64,000 nucleotides of DNA from Streptomyces sp. 135 (GCF_020026305.1 NZ_CP075691.1:3100001-3164000), one strand, 5' to 3'; positions 44,956 to 54,022 are shown, numbered from the stretch's first letter. Program-made: numbers and translations. The notes: generated by a model not told the origin, from the letters alone.

Positions 44956-47707
44956 GCTGCGCGGCGGTGACGTACCCGCACTGCCGCTGGACGCCCGCGC
45001 GCTCGCCGCGCTCGCGGCCAATCCCGGCTGCAGACGGCGCGCGCTGCTCGACGGGGCGGGCGTGGACAAGACGGCGCTCGCCCGGTCGCTCGGCGCGCCC
45101 TCCGGCTTCGGGCAGTCCCAGTTCGCGTTCATGCGGGGCAACGCCTTCGAGGCGCGGGTCAAGGCGGACGGCGGCGCGGAGCTGCTGCGGCTGACGCACG
45201 GGCGCCTCGGCGGCGGTTTTGAGCCGGTGCCGGGTGAGTCCGCCGTCCCCGACCTCGCGGCGGCGGGCCCCGAGGGCCGGGCGGCACGCACGGCGCTGGC
45301 GCTGCGCGAGGCCACGGAGTCCGGCGGCTGGACGCTCCTCGACCATCCCATGCTGGCGCTGGACGTCGCGGGGACCCTCGCCTTCCTGGAGCCGGACGCG
45401 GTGGTCGTCCATCCGGACGGCGGCTGGACGGTCGTGGAGATCAAGTCCTTCCCGATGATCGACGGTTCGGCGGACGCGGCGAAGGTGGGCGCGGCGGCCC
45501 GCCAGGCCGCGGTGTACGCCCTGGCGCTGGAGCGGGTGGCCGCGCGCCTGGACCCGGCGCCCCGCATCCGGCACGACGTCCTGCTGGTCTGCCCCAAGGA
45601 CTTCTCGAACCTCCCCACGGCGTCGGCGATCGACGTCCGCAAGCAACTGGCGGTGACCAGGCGCCAGTTGGCCCGCCTCACCCGGGTCGAGGACATCGCG
45701 GCTCAGCTGCCCGAGGGCACGACCTTCGATGTGCGCCGCCCCGCCGCCGAGCTGGCGGCGGCGGTCGAGGCGGTCCCCGCGACGTACGCCCCCGAGTGCC
45801 TGGCCGCCTGCGAGCTGGCCTTCCACTGCCGGACCCGCGCCCGCGAGGAGGGCGAGGTGACGTCCCTGGGCCGCTCGATCCGCGGCGAGCTGGGCGGCCT
45901 GACCACGATCGGCGAGATCCTCGCGGCGGCCGCGGGCACCTCGGGCGACCCGGACGACCCGGCGGTGGCGACGTTGCGCAGGGCGGCGGCGCTGCGGTCC
46001 GAGGCGCTGGCGGGTGCGGGCGCCGCGGCTGCGCCGGTGCACGGGAGGCTTCGTGACGCTGACGCCGCCCGCCGTGCGCCCCCACGCCCCGCAGACGAAG
46101 AAAGGCCGCTCGTGTCGCTGATCGACAGCCTCGCCCGGCTGGAGGCCGTGAGCACCGGACGCGCGCAGCCGCGCGCGACGGTGCGCCACCGGCACATCTC
46201 CCAGCGGCCGCTGGTCCTCGTCCCGCTGACCACCGCCGGCGAGGCGGGCGCACCGCTGGGCGCGCTCGTCGGCACGGAGCGCACCGCGCCCCGCCTCCTC
46301 GTCGTACCGCAGCCCCGCGACCGCGACCTGCGCTTCGTGTTCCTCGCCCGGCTCGCCGAGACCGTCCTGCCGTACATCGACGCGTATGCCGACGACGTCG
46401 AGGCGGCCGAGCGCAGTGAGACCGACCCCGAGACCGGCAAGCGCGTCAAGGTCGAGGTCGAACTGTGCGCGGACGCCCCGCAGCTGATCGTCCCGAGCCG
46501 TGCCGGCATCGAGTTCGTGCGGCTCCTCGGCCGCTCCATGCGGTTTCGCCGCACCGCCGAGCAGGACCCCGACGCGCCCTATCCCGCCCCGCCCCGCGTG
46601 CCCCTCCTCGGCCGCTGGCTGACACACTTCGGAGAGCGTGCCCGCGTCCCCGGCTCGTCCCTGCTCGTCGCCATGACCGACCTGCTCTCGCGGCACTGGG
46701 CCACGGGCCAGTCCAGCCTGGAGGACCAGCACCTGGGCGCCCTGCTCGCCTGGATCGAGGCCCCGGAGGGCACCTCGGGCGCCGAGGCCGCGCTCCGCGC
46801 CGAACTGGCGCGCGACAAGGACGGCCAGCTGCTGTGTCCGCCCGCGGGCCCGGCCACCGACCCGGCGTTCGACAACGACCTGCTGGCCCCCGCCATCGAG
46901 CGCTACGACCGCGCGCGCACCGCCCTGGCCGCCGCGCAGGACGGCGTCGAGGCGGACGCGCGGCTGGCCGGGCTGACGGCCGCCGAGCGGGAGATCCACG
47001 CCCTGATCGAGAGCAGGACCCGCCCCACCTGGGACGCCGTGTGGCGCGGCCTGGACGCCCTGTGCACGCTGCCCGTGGCCGCGCACGACGCCGACCGGTG
47101 GACCCGCGACCGCTGGTCGTTCACCGGCCACCGCGACCGCGTGACGGCGGGCGAGCCCCCGCAGCCCCGCGTGGACGACGCGATCACCGCGGCGAACAAA
47201 CTGGCCACGCGCGAGCGCGAGCAGGCCCGCCTCGACGCCCAGGAGGCCCTCGACGACCCGCTGGTGATGGCGGGCCGCCGCCTGGCGGGCGAGGCCTTCG
47301 CGGGTGAGGTGACCGAGGTCGTCATGGCGTACAGCGAGGCCAAGAGCCCGAGGCCGCGCCCGCTGGTCACCGTCCGCACGGACGACCACCCGCACCTCGG
47401 TGAGCGCACGAAGGTGTACCGCTCGCTCCAGGGCAAGCCGCAGACGGCCGAGTTCGTGGCGTACGAGGGTGAGGGCCCCGGTCACGCGATCGTGCTGCGC
47501 CTGGTCGACAAGATGGGCCGCGGCAAGGAGCCCGACGCGGGGTCGGTCCCCGAGAAGGGCGAGCGGATCTGCTGGACGCTGTTCGAGCACGAGCAGCGCG
47601 GTGGCCCGAAGCTGCCGGACCCGGAAGCGACCCCGTGGACCCACGGCGGCCCGCCGTCGGGCGCCGCGGAGAGCCCTGACCCCGTCACCGCGGAGGACAC
47701 CCTGTGA
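44852..47707 (+). CDS. RecB-like (PD-(D/E)XK) nuclease with Fe-S-type cysteines, large
   Basis: 951 residues. GTG 44852 is chosen because the damage promoter places transcription start on it and no ribosome binding site exists. The N-terminal third has a RecB/Cas4-type nuclease core: D182 in LEPDAVV, E196 and K198 in VVEIKSF, followed by C247 and C316-x3-C320-x5-C326, the pattern of an iron-sulfur cluster as in Cas4, AddB and Dna2. The C-terminal part includes a probable beta-barrel (about 820-915; PLVTVRTDDHPHLGERTKVY to ERICWTLFEHEQ) like helicase 1B/stalk regions. It overlaps the next gene by 4 bp (GTGA). Together the two proteins resemble a split Dna2/TM0106-type nuclease-helicase. Role: DNA repair or phage defence, not established. 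Confidence 0.85.
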   Translation: MSDFPDSASTVPSPAPSRASTPSTRRTALRHRLAELRGGDVPALPLDARALAALAANPGCRRRALLDGAGVDKTALARSLGAPSGFGQSQFAFMRGNAFEARVKADGGAELLRLTHGRLGGGFEPVPGESAVPDLAAAGPEGRAARTALALREATESGGWTLLDHPMLALDVAGTLAFLEPDAVVVHPDGGWTVVEIKSFPMIDGSADAAKVGAAARQAAVYALALERVAARLDPAPRIRHDVLLVCPKDFSNLPTASAIDVRKQLAVTRRQLARLTRVEDIAAQLPEGTTFDVRRPAAELAAAVEAVPATYAPECLAACELAFHCRTRAREEGEVTSLGRSIRGELGGLTTIGEILAAAAGTSGDPDDPAVATLRRAAALRSEALAGAGAAAAPVHGRLRDADAARRAPPRPADEERPLVSLIDSLARLEAVSTGRAQPRATVRHRHISQRPLVLVPLTTAGEAGAPLGALVGTERTAPRLLVVPQPRDRDLRFVFLARLAETVLPYIDAYADDVEAAERSETDPETGKRVKVEVELCADAPQLIVPSRAGIEFVRLLGRSMRFRRTAEQDPDAPYPAPPRVPLLGRWLTHFGERARVPGSSLLVAMTDLLSRHWATGQSSLEDQHLGALLAWIEAPEGTSGAEAALRAELARDKDGQLLCPPAGPATDPAFDNDLLAPAIERYDRARTALAAAQDGVEADARLAGLTAAEREIHALIESRTRPTWDAVWRGLDALCTLPVAAHDADRWTRDRWSFTGHRDRVTAGEPPQPRVDDAITAANKLATREREQARLDAQEALDDPLVMAGRRLAGEAFAGEVTEVVMAYSEAKSPRPRPLVTVRTDDHPHLGERTKVYRSLQGKPQTAEFVAYEGEGPGHAIVLRLVDKMGRGKEPDAGSVPEKGERICWTLFEHEQRGGPKLPDPEATPWTHGGPPSGAAESPDPVTAEDTL

Positions 47708-49068
47708 TGCAGCTCGCCCCGCCCGCGGGCCACGCCTTCGACCCCGGCGCCGAGGCCGCGCGCGCCACGGACGCGATCCTCCACGACACGCTGCACGGCA
47801 CGCACCGCGGCGTCGTCGTCGACTCCCCGCCCGGTGCCGGGAAGTCGACGCTGGTGGTCCGCGCGGCACGGGAACTGGCCGCGGCGGGCCGCCCGCTGAT
47901 GGTGATCGCGCAGACGAACGCGCAGGTGGACGACCTGGTGCTGCGCCTCGCCGAGAAGGACCCGGAGCTTCCGGTTGGCCGCCTGCACAGCAGTGACCCG
48001 GACCCGTACGACAAGGCGCTCGACGACTTGCCGAACGTCCGCAAGTCCACCAAGGCGGGTGACCTGGCCGGTCTGGACGTGGTCATCTCGACGGCCGCGA
48101 AGTGGGCGCACGTCAAGGTGGACCAGCTCGACGCGCCGTGGGGGCACGCGATTGTCGACGAGGCGTACCAGATGCGGTCGGACGCGCTGCTGGCCGTCGC
48201 GGGCCTCTTCGAGCGGGCGCTGTTCGTGGGCGACCCGGGCCAGCTGGATCCGTTCTCGATCGTCGGCGCGGAGCAGTGGGCGGGCCTGTCGTACGACCCC
48301 TCGGCCTCCGCCGTGGCGACGCTGCTGACCCACAACCCCGAGCTGCCGCAGCACCGCCTTCCGGTGTCCTGGCGGCTGCCGGCGTCGGCGGCGCCGCTGG
48401 TGTCCGGCGCGTTCTATCCGTACACGCCCTTCCGCAGCGGCACGGGCCCGGGCGACCGGGCGCTGAACTTCGCGGTGGCGTCGGACGGTTCGGCGGCGGA
48501 CCGGGTGATCGACGAGGCGGCGCGGGCGGGCTGGGGTCTGCTGGAGCTGCCCGCGCGGAACACGCCGCGTACGGACCCGGAGGCCGTGCGGGCGCTGGCG
48601 CGGGTGGTGCGGCGCCTGCTGGACCGGGGCGGTGCGGCCACGTCGGAGCGCGGGCCGGAGCCCGCCCCGCTGACGGCCGACCGGATCGCGGTGGGCACCG
48701 CCCACCGCGACCAGGCGGCGGCGGTCCGCGCGGCCCTCGCGGAGCTCGGCGTCACGGACGTCACGGTGGACACGGCGAACCGCCTCCAGGGCCGTGAGTA
48801 CGACGTGACGGTCGTCCTGCATCCGCTGTCGGGGCGCCCGGACGCCACGGCGTTCCACTTGGAGACGGGGCGGCTGTGCGTCCTTGCCTCGCGGCACCGG
48901 CACGCGTGCATCGTGGTGTGCCGTGCGGGCGTCGACGCGCTCCTCGACGACCACCCGTCCACGGAGCCGGTTCAGCTGGGCGTCACGGTGAAGTTCCCGG
49001 ACGGCTGGGAGGCGAACCATGCGGTGCTCGCGCGGCTGTCGGAGCACAGGGTGAGGTGGCCGGTGTGA
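47704..49068 (+). CDS. Superfamily 1 DNA helicase / AAA ATPase partner of the RecB-like nuclease
   Basis: 454 residues. SF1 (Upf1/Dna2-like) motifs in order: Walker A GAGKST (44-49), Ia IAQTNAQVDDL, Walker B VDEAYQM (about 151-157), III GDPGQLDP (about 176-183), IV SWRLP, V VDTANRLQGREYDVTVV, VI LCVLASRHRHA. GTG 47704 overlaps the nuclease stop by 4 bp; ATG 47707 is the alternative. It should move 5'-3' on DNA or RNA and supply substrate to the nuclease. Compact, lacking 1B and 2B insertions, which the nuclease partner may provide. Under the same damage promoter. Confidence 0.87.
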   Translation: MMQLAPPAGHAFDPGAEAARATDAILHDTLHGTHRGVVVDSPPGAGKSTLVVRAARELAAAGRPLMVIAQTNAQVDDLVLRLAEKDPELPVGRLHSSDPDPYDKALDDLPNVRKSTKAGDLAGLDVVISTAAKWAHVKVDQLDAPWGHAIVDEAYQMRSDALLAVAGLFERALFVGDPGQLDPFSIVGAEQWAGLSYDPSASAVATLLTHNPELPQHRLPVSWRLPASAAPLVSGAFYPYTPFRSGTGPGDRALNFAVASDGSAADRVIDEAARAGWGLLELPARNTPRTDPEAVRALARVVRRLLDRGGAATSERGPEPAPLTADRIAVGTAHRDQAAAVRAALAELGVTDVTVDTANRLQGREYDVTVVLHPLSGRPDATAFHLETGRLCVLASRHRHACIVVCRAGVDALLDDHPSTEPVQLGVTVKFPDGWEANHAVLARLSEHRVRWPV

Positions 49069-49188
49069 GGGTGCGGCGCCCGCCGGGGGTGGCGGGAGAC
49101 GGAGGCGCCGCCGAGCCCAAGGGAAGCCGCCGCCGCCGGATCTGCCGGGCCCCGCGCAGACGCGGCTGCGGCTCTGCGGGGGCTGAGC

Positions 49189-49207
49189 GCGCAGTTCCCC
49201 GCGCCCC
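49189..49207 (-). repeat. Dispersed 19-bp repeat, copy 4 (reverse)
   Basis: Exact reverse complement of GGGGCGCGGGGAACTGCGC in the 236-bp gap after the helicase gene. The rest of the gap, 49069-49304, shows only GC-rich sequence and the GAGGAGGA ribosome binding site of the next gene. Confidence 0.85.
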
Positions 49208-49304
49208 TGGTGGCGGCGGGGCCGCCGCCCCCTTGTGCCGCGGGGGAGAATGGGAGATGGCCCAACGCCGCGCGGGCGGCACGCACCGTACGAGGAGGAA
49301 CACC

Positions 49305-49658
49305 ATGGCGGAGCCCGAGCGGCCCCGGACCGAGCAGCGTATGCGCCCCGCGCCCCTGCTCTTCGAGCCGGCGGAGGCGGCGGCGGATCCCGAGCACTTC
49401 TTCGACCTGGAGTCGATCGAGGACCCCCGGGAGCTGCTGGACCGCGCGACGGAGCTGACGCACGCGTTCCGCGCCGCTACGGACCGGTCCGTCGAGTTCC
49501 AGGCAATGGCGGCCGCGCAGCTCGCCGATCCCCGCCGCTTCGACCGGCTGACGACCGCGACGATCGCGGAGCGCGCCGAGTGGACCGAGGACTACGCGAA
49601 GAAGATGGTCGAGTTCGGCCGTGACCTCCTGCGCGGAGGAGCCGACCGGCAGGGTTAG
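49305..49658 (+). CDS. Small acidic conserved protein of unknown function
   Basis: 117 residues from ATG 49305 with GAGGAGGA upstream. Predominantly acidic and helical (FFDLESIEDPRELLDRATELTHAFRAATDRSVEFQAMAAAQLADPRRFDRLTTATIAERAEWTEDYAKKMVEFG), no membrane or signal segment, no recognised domain. Could be a small regulator or an adaptor. Separate from the helicase operon by a repeat-containing gap. Confidence 0.72.
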   Translation: MAEPERPRTEQRMRPAPLLFEPAEAAADPEHFFDLESIEDPRELLDRATELTHAFRAATDRSVEFQAMAAAQLADPRRFDRLTTATIAERAEWTEDYAKKMVEFGRDLLRGGADRQG

Positions 49659-49766
49659 TGCGAACGGCATATGCCCGGGGGCAAGGTACTCCACTTCGCC
49701 CGGCACTGTCCCGGCTTTCGGCAACTCTCCGAACGGGGACGCTCACTACCGGTAGACGTTCCTGTC

Positions 49767-50399
49767 ATGAGCGCCCGCACCCGCACCCTCACCCCCGCCC
49801 GGACCTCCCGCGACGCCTGCCGCGTCACCGCCGAGGGCGCCGCCTGGCTCGCCTCGGCCGAGACGTACCCGCGCAGCGCGCTCAGCCACTGGCGCGCCCG
49901 GCCGACCGCGCCCGCCGTCCTGCCCTGCGGGTCCGCCTTCGACGTGGTGAGCGTCCCCGCGGTCTTCGGCCGGCGGATGCTCGACCGCTTATGGGAGGAG
50001 GGCCCGGGCTCGGGCCCCGTCGCCGCCCACCGCGGCCGCATGCTCCTGTTCGCCGCCCCCGGCACCGCGCCGCGCCTGCCCTCGCTCCTGGAGTGGGAGG
50101 AGTGGGGCCGTGCGGTCCCCTCCGTGCTCTGCCACGGCACGGGCGACGCCATCACCGTGCCCCCGCTCACGACCGCCGCCGACATCACCGCCGAGGACGC
50201 CGCACCCGAGAACGCCCGTCTCGATTCGCGCTGGCTGGTGGCCCCCGACACCCGCCATCCCTGGCTGCCCGGCCCCGACGTGATGCTCTGGGCCTGCGTC
50301 CGGGCGGCCCGCTCGGTGGCCTCCTCCACGGTCCGCATATCGATTTTTCCTGGCGCCGATCAGGATGCTAAGGTCTACGACGTCAGCAGGCGCCGCTAG
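49767..50399 (+). CDS. Hypothetical protein with a TTA codon, overlapping tRNA-Lys
   Basis: 210 residues from ATG 49767, which has no ribosome binding site; a longer frame upstream starts at 49671. Conserved-looking core: AEGAAWLASAETYPRSALSHWRARPTAPAVLPCGSAFDVVSVPAVFGRRMLDRLW, LLFAAPGTAPRLPSLLEWEEWG, SRWLVAPDTRHPWLPGPDVMLWACVRAAR. This resembles a streptomycete family I loosely associate with primase/polymerase-like N-terminal domains, but I cannot confirm it. Codon 75 (49989-49991) is TTA, so translation may need bldA. The last 10 bases overlap the tRNA-Lys gene and the final ~25 residues are read from the tRNA promoter. Confidence 0.65.
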   Translation: MSARTRTLTPARTSRDACRVTAEGAAWLASAETYPRSALSHWRARPTAPAVLPCGSAFDVVSVPAVFGRRMLDRLWEEGPGSGPVAAHRGRMLLFAAPGTAPRLPSLLEWEEWGRAVPSVLCHGTGDAITVPPLTTAADITAEDAAPENARLDSRWLVAPDTRHPWLPGPDVMLWACVRAARSVASSTVRISIFPGADQDAKVYDVSRRR

Positions 50400-50463
50400 C
50401 TCAGTTGGTTAGAGCAGCTGACTCTTAATCAGCGGGTCCGGGGTTCGAGTCCCTGGCGGCGCA
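50390..50463 (+). tRNA. tRNA-Lys (CTT anticodon)
   Basis: Acceptor GCGCCGC / GCGGCGC, D arm GCTC-AGTTGGTTA-GAGC, anticodon arm GCTGA-CTCTTAA-TCAGC giving anticodon CTT, T arm CGGGG-TTCGAGT-CCCTG with one G-T pair; discriminator A50463. CCA not encoded. Confidence 0.95.
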
Positions 50464-50469
50464 CAGACA

Positions 50470-50505
50470 GCAAGAAGCCCCTCGCGAGAGCGAGGGGCTT
50501 CTTGC
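50470..50505 (+). terminator. Terminator after tRNA-Lys
   Basis: 16-bp perfect stem GCAAGAAGCCCCTCGC / complement with loop GAGA, seven bases after the tRNA. Confidence 0.92.
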
Positions 50506-50536
50506 GTTGCCGGGGCCTCGCCCGCGCCGGAGGGCG

Positions 50537-51835
50537 TCAGCCCACCGTGACCTTCACCGTCCAGGCCCCCGAAGCCGTCCGCCCCTCCACCTCGACGCGG
50601 ATCGCCTCCCCCGGCACCGTGAAGGTCTCCCCCTCCCGCACCGGGGCGTCCGCCAGCTGCGGATACACCGAGTCGCCCCAGCAGGACTCCGACTCCGGAT
50701 GGGCGTCGACGACCTTCACGGGGCCGTCCCCCGAGGCCGTCTCACCCCGCACCTCGTAGACGAGCACGCCCTCCGTGCACGTCGCGTGGTCGTTGCCCGC
50801 GGCGGTCCGCGCCTCCAGTGCGATCGCGGAGTCCCGGCCCGTACGGAGCACGGCCAGCCTGGTGCCGCCGAGCGCCCCCCGCGCGGGCTCCGCCGCCAGC
50901 GGCTCCAGGGTCAGCCGCCCGGTGCCCGCCGCCACGCAGCGCACCTGCCGCGGCTCCAGCCAGCCCAGTTTCCACTTGTGCCAGCCGAAGAGGTCGGGGG
51001 CGAGGCCGAACTGGCTGCCCATGACGTCCCAGTCGCCCACGTGGGTGTCCCAGTCGCCCTTGCCGTCGGTCGGCCGGTGGTAGAGGTCGGGCAGGTCGAA
51101 GACGTGGCCGGTCTCGTGGGCCAGGACGTTGCGGTCCGGCGGGTGGCGCTCGAAGACGGTGACGATGCGCCGGATGTCCGTGCCGTCGGCCCGCATCGGC
51201 CGGTCGAAGTTCACGACCTTCGTGGCGTCCGAGTCGACGCCGGGCGCGTCCGGGTCCGCGACGAAGTAGACGATGTCGTACCCGGAGAAGTCCACGTGCG
51301 GATCGGCGGCGGCCAGCGCGTCCCGCAGGTAGGCGGCGCGGCGCTGGGCGTTCCAGTCGCGCTTTATCGCGTACGCGAGGGAGTTCCGCGGCATCTGCAC
51401 CCACTCGGGCCGCGGATGCGGCTGGAGCCTGAACTTTCCGTAGGAGGCCTGTTCGAAGAAGCGGCTGGTGGCGGGGAAGTGGTCGGCGGCCAGCTCCTCG
51501 GGCGTGGTCAGCGGCGGGGAGTCCGGGAAGGACAGGAAGACCATGACCGCGTCCAGGGTCCTGGCCGGGCGCGGATAGGCGGCGTTCCAGGTGTCGAGGC
51601 CCTCCGAGTGATGCGCGGCGGTGCGGCGCAGGGCGCACGGTCCCGCGACGGACTCGGCGATGGCGGGCCCCGCGACGAGCGAGGTGGCGGCGAGGGCGGT
51701 CAGCGAGGTGAGCATCGCCGCGGTGCTGCGCAGCCGGTGGTTCCCTCCTGGCCTGGGGTTCCTCCCTCCACGGGTGAGTCCCCTGGGGGGGAGCTGACGC
51801 GGCACGTCGACCTCCGGGTGCGGAATGCGGGACAC
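50537..51835 (-). CDS. Secreted M6-family-type metalloprotease
   Basis: 432 residues from GTG 51835 (AAGGTGGG upstream); ATG about 39 codons downstream (MLTSLTALAATSLVAGPAIA) is a possible start. Signal peptide ending near AIA-ES. Zinc site HETGHVFDLPDLYH (HExxH plus downstream Asp/His) in an immune-inhibitor-A-like context (VFLSFPDSPPLTT..., GDWDVMGSQ with the Met-turn, WHKWKLGWLE). C-terminal beta domain about 360-432. M6 proteases degrade host or extracellular proteins. Convergent with tRNA-Lys and its terminator; divergent from cdgA. Confidence 0.85.
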   Translation of the reverse strand: MSRIPHPEVDVPRQLPPRGLTRGGRNPRPGGNHRLRSTAAMLTSLTALAATSLVAGPAIAESVAGPCALRRTAAHHSEGLDTWNAAYPRPARTLDAVMVFLSFPDSPPLTTPEELAADHFPATSRFFEQASYGKFRLQPHPRPEWVQMPRNSLAYAIKRDWNAQRRAAYLRDALAAADPHVDFSGYDIVYFVADPDAPGVDSDATKVVNFDRPMRADGTDIRRIVTVFERHPPDRNVLAHETGHVFDLPDLYHRPTDGKGDWDTHVGDWDVMGSQFGLAPDLFGWHKWKLGWLEPRQVRCVAAGTGRLTLEPLAAEPARGALGGTRLAVLRTGRDSAIALEARTAAGNDHATCTEGVLVYEVRGETASGDGPVKVVDAHPESESCWGDSVYPQLADAPVREGETFTVPGEAIRVEVEGRTASGAWTVKVTVG

Positions 51836-51891
51836 CCCACCCACCTTGTGATGTTTTGTTGAACTTCGCCCTGTTTGTCTGGCCCTTCCGG

Positions 51892-51930
51892 GTGAGCGGC
51901 GGGCAGCGGGGCGACACCCCGACCGCTCAC
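51892..51930. promoter_or_regulatory. Nested hairpin between the protease gene and cdgA
   Basis: Outer arms GTGAGCGG (51892-51899) and CCGCTCAC (51923-51930) enclose an inner CGGGG-CGACA-CCCCG hairpin. It lies in the divergent 327-bp gap 51836-52162, where cdgA control would be expected. BldD, the known regulator of cdgA, binds GTGA/TCAC-type dyads, but arm spacing here differs from the recalled BldD box, so the match is only suggestive. Confidence 0.45.
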
Positions 51931-52162
51931 GGAACGCCACAAGCGATCGGGCCTTGCAGGAACCAGTTCACTGCCGAGCAGAAACGATCTGCCATCGCCG
52001 ACGGGCCCCACCCGGTCCGGTCACATGGCTGGATAGCCCCTCAGGCGGGCCTCTATGATCGGCACACTTTCCAGCGCGGGCCCGGCCCCCACACCGCCGT
52101 CCGCCCCCTGCCCGCCGCCCGACGAGACCTGTTCGAGAACAACTGCACTGCGGGAGCAAGCG

Positions 52163-54022
52163 GTGAACGGAACGTCCCAAGGGCCCACCCCCATGGCGGC
52201 CACTGCACCCGGCCGAGCCCGTCCTGTCGTCACAGAACGTCGCGGCCCGGAACGGGCCGACTACCGCGGCGCCTTCGCGCACGCCCCCCTCCCGCTGGCC
52301 GTTGTCGACGGCGAGGGACTGGTCGTCTGCGCCAACGACGCCCTCGGCACGCTCCTCGGCGCAGGCCCCGGAGGGCTCGATGGGTGCGTCGCCGCCGATC
52401 TGGTCGACCTCGCCTCCGACGCCCGTACGTGGCACGCGTACCGCGAGGTGCTCCGCGGCCGGCAGGCGAAGCTGCGCTGCACGCGACGGCTGAAACATCC
52501 CGACGGGCACTCGCTGTGGGTGCAGATCACGGTCACGCCGATGCCGGAGTCCGCCGAGCGGCGCGAGGGCAGGACGGTCCTGCTCTCCGCCGCCGACATC
52601 AGCGCGCGCCGCGAGTTGCAGGCCCGGCTGCGCCATGTGCAGATGCACGACCCGGTGACGCGACTGCCCAACCGCAACCTCTTCTTCGAACGCCTGGCGG
52701 CCGCCCTCGAAGCGGGCGCGTACGACGACACGAGCACCGGCCGGGTCGGCCTGTGCTACCTGGACCTCGACGGGTTCAAGGCGGTCAACGACACCCTCGG
52801 CCACCGGGTCGGCGACCGGCTGCTCGCCGCCGTCGCGGAGCGGCTCACGCGCTGCGCCGACCGGGCCGGGTACGGCGCGGTGACGGCGCCGCTGGTGGCG
52901 CGCCTCGGGGGTGACGAGTTCGCGCTGCTCGTGGAGGACTCGACCGGGACCGAACAGCTGGCGGACCTCGCCGAGGCGGCGCTGAAGGCTCTCCAGGAGC
53001 CGTTCGACCTCGCCGGTCAGCGGCTCTCCGTCTCCGCCTCCATCGGCGTGGTGGAGCGGCGGGCCGCGGGCACCACCACGACGGGGCTCATGCAGGCCGC
53101 CGACACCACGCTGTACTGGGCGAAGACGGACGGCAAGGCCCGCTGGACGCTCTTCGACCCGGAGCGCAACGCCCACCGCATGACCCGCCAGACGCTCTCC
53201 AGTTCGCTGCGGCCCGCCGTGGAGCGCGACGAGTTCGTCCTGGACTACCAGCCGCTGGTGGGTCTGGACGACGAGGGCCTGCGGGGCGTCGAGGCGCTGG
53301 TGCGGTGGCGGCATCCGCAGTTCGGTCTGTTGACGCCGAATCGGTTCATCGGATTGGCGGAAGAGGACGGTTCGATCGTGCAGCTCGGCCGCTGGGTGCT
53401 GCGGACCGCCTGCCGGCAGGCCCGGCGGTGGCAGGTCGCGCACCCCGAGCGGGAGCCCGTGTTCGTGAGCGTGAACGTGGCGGTGCGGCAGGTGTGGGAC
53501 TCCGACCTGGTCGCGGACGTGGCGGAGATCCTCGCCGAGACGGGCCTGCCGGCCCGGCTGCTCCAGCTGGAGCTGACCGAGTCCGCCGTCATGGGCTCGG
53601 CGGGCCGTCCCCTCCAGGCCCTCCAGGCGCTCAGTGACATGGGGGTGCGGATCGCCATCGACGACTTCGGCACGGGGTACTCGAACCTGGCCTACCTGAG
53701 CCGGCTGCCGGTGTCGGTCCTGAAGCTGGACGGGTCCTTCGTACGGGGCTTCCAGTACGGGGAGGGGGAGACGCACACCAACCCCGCCGACGAGGTCATC
53801 GTCGAGGCGCTGGTGCAGCTGGCCCACCGCCTGGGGATCACGGTCACCGCGGAGTGCGTGGAGACGGCGGCGCAGGCCGCGCGGCTGCGGCGGATCGGCT
53901 GCGACACGGGGCAGGGCTGGCTCTACTCCCGCCCGGTCCCGGCGGACCGCATCTCCCTACTGCTGCGCACCACGACCGCCGCCCCGTCAGGGGCGCGAGG
54001 AACTGCGCGCCCAGCCCACTGA
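52163..54022 (+). CDS. cdgA: Cyclic di-GMP turnover protein CdgA-like (PAS-GGDEF-EAL)
   Basis: 619 residues from GTG 52163, chosen for GGGAG six bases upstream; an upstream ATG at 52055 gives a Pro-rich extension. PAS domain about 30-155, GGDEF at 249-253 (complete RLGGDEF), EAL at 377-379 with DDFGTGYS at about 500-507. Both enzymatic motifs look intact, so it may synthesise and degrade c-di-GMP. No membrane segment. By order and domain layout it is the SCO2817 (CdgA) position, a BldD target in S. coelicolor (recalled). The last 11 residues (SGARGTARPAH) and the stop are contributed by a copy of the dispersed repeat. Confidence 0.85.
   Translation: MNGTSQGPTPMAATAPGRARPVVTERRGPERADYRGAFAHAPLPLAVVDGEGLVVCANDALGTLLGAGPGGLDGCVAADLVDLASDARTWHAYREVLRGRQAKLRCTRRLKHPDGHSLWVQITVTPMPESAERREGRTVLLSAADISARRELQARLRHVQMHDPVTRLPNRNLFFERLAAALEAGAYDDTSTGRVGLCYLDLDGFKAVNDTLGHRVGDRLLAAVAERLTRCADRAGYGAVTAPLVARLGGDEFALLVEDSTGTEQLADLAEAALKALQEPFDLAGQRLSVSASIGVVERRAAGTTTTGLMQAADTTLYWAKTDGKARWTLFDPERNAHRMTRQTLSSSLRPAVERDEFVLDYQPLVGLDDEGLRGVEALVRWRHPQFGLLTPNRFIGLAEEDGSIVQLGRWVLRTACRQARRWQVAHPEREPVFVSVNVAVRQVWDSDLVADVAEILAETGLPARLLQLELTESAVMGSAGRPLQALQALSDMGVRIAIDDFGTGYSNLAYLSRLPVSVLKLDGSFVRGFQYGEGETHTNPADEVIVEALVQLAHRLGITVTAECVETAAQAARLRRIGCDTGQGWLYSRPVPADRISLLLRTTTAAPSGARGTARPAH

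Noticed and set aside
44825..47869. A 1,014-codon open frame antisense to the nuclease gene
   Set aside because: Composition is Arg/Gly/Ala-rich with no motifs, whereas the plus strand shows a nuclease with catalytic residues and a matching promoter.
51968..53827. A 619-codon minus-strand frame over cdgA
   Set aside because: Shadow of the PAS-GGDEF-EAL gene; no domain character.
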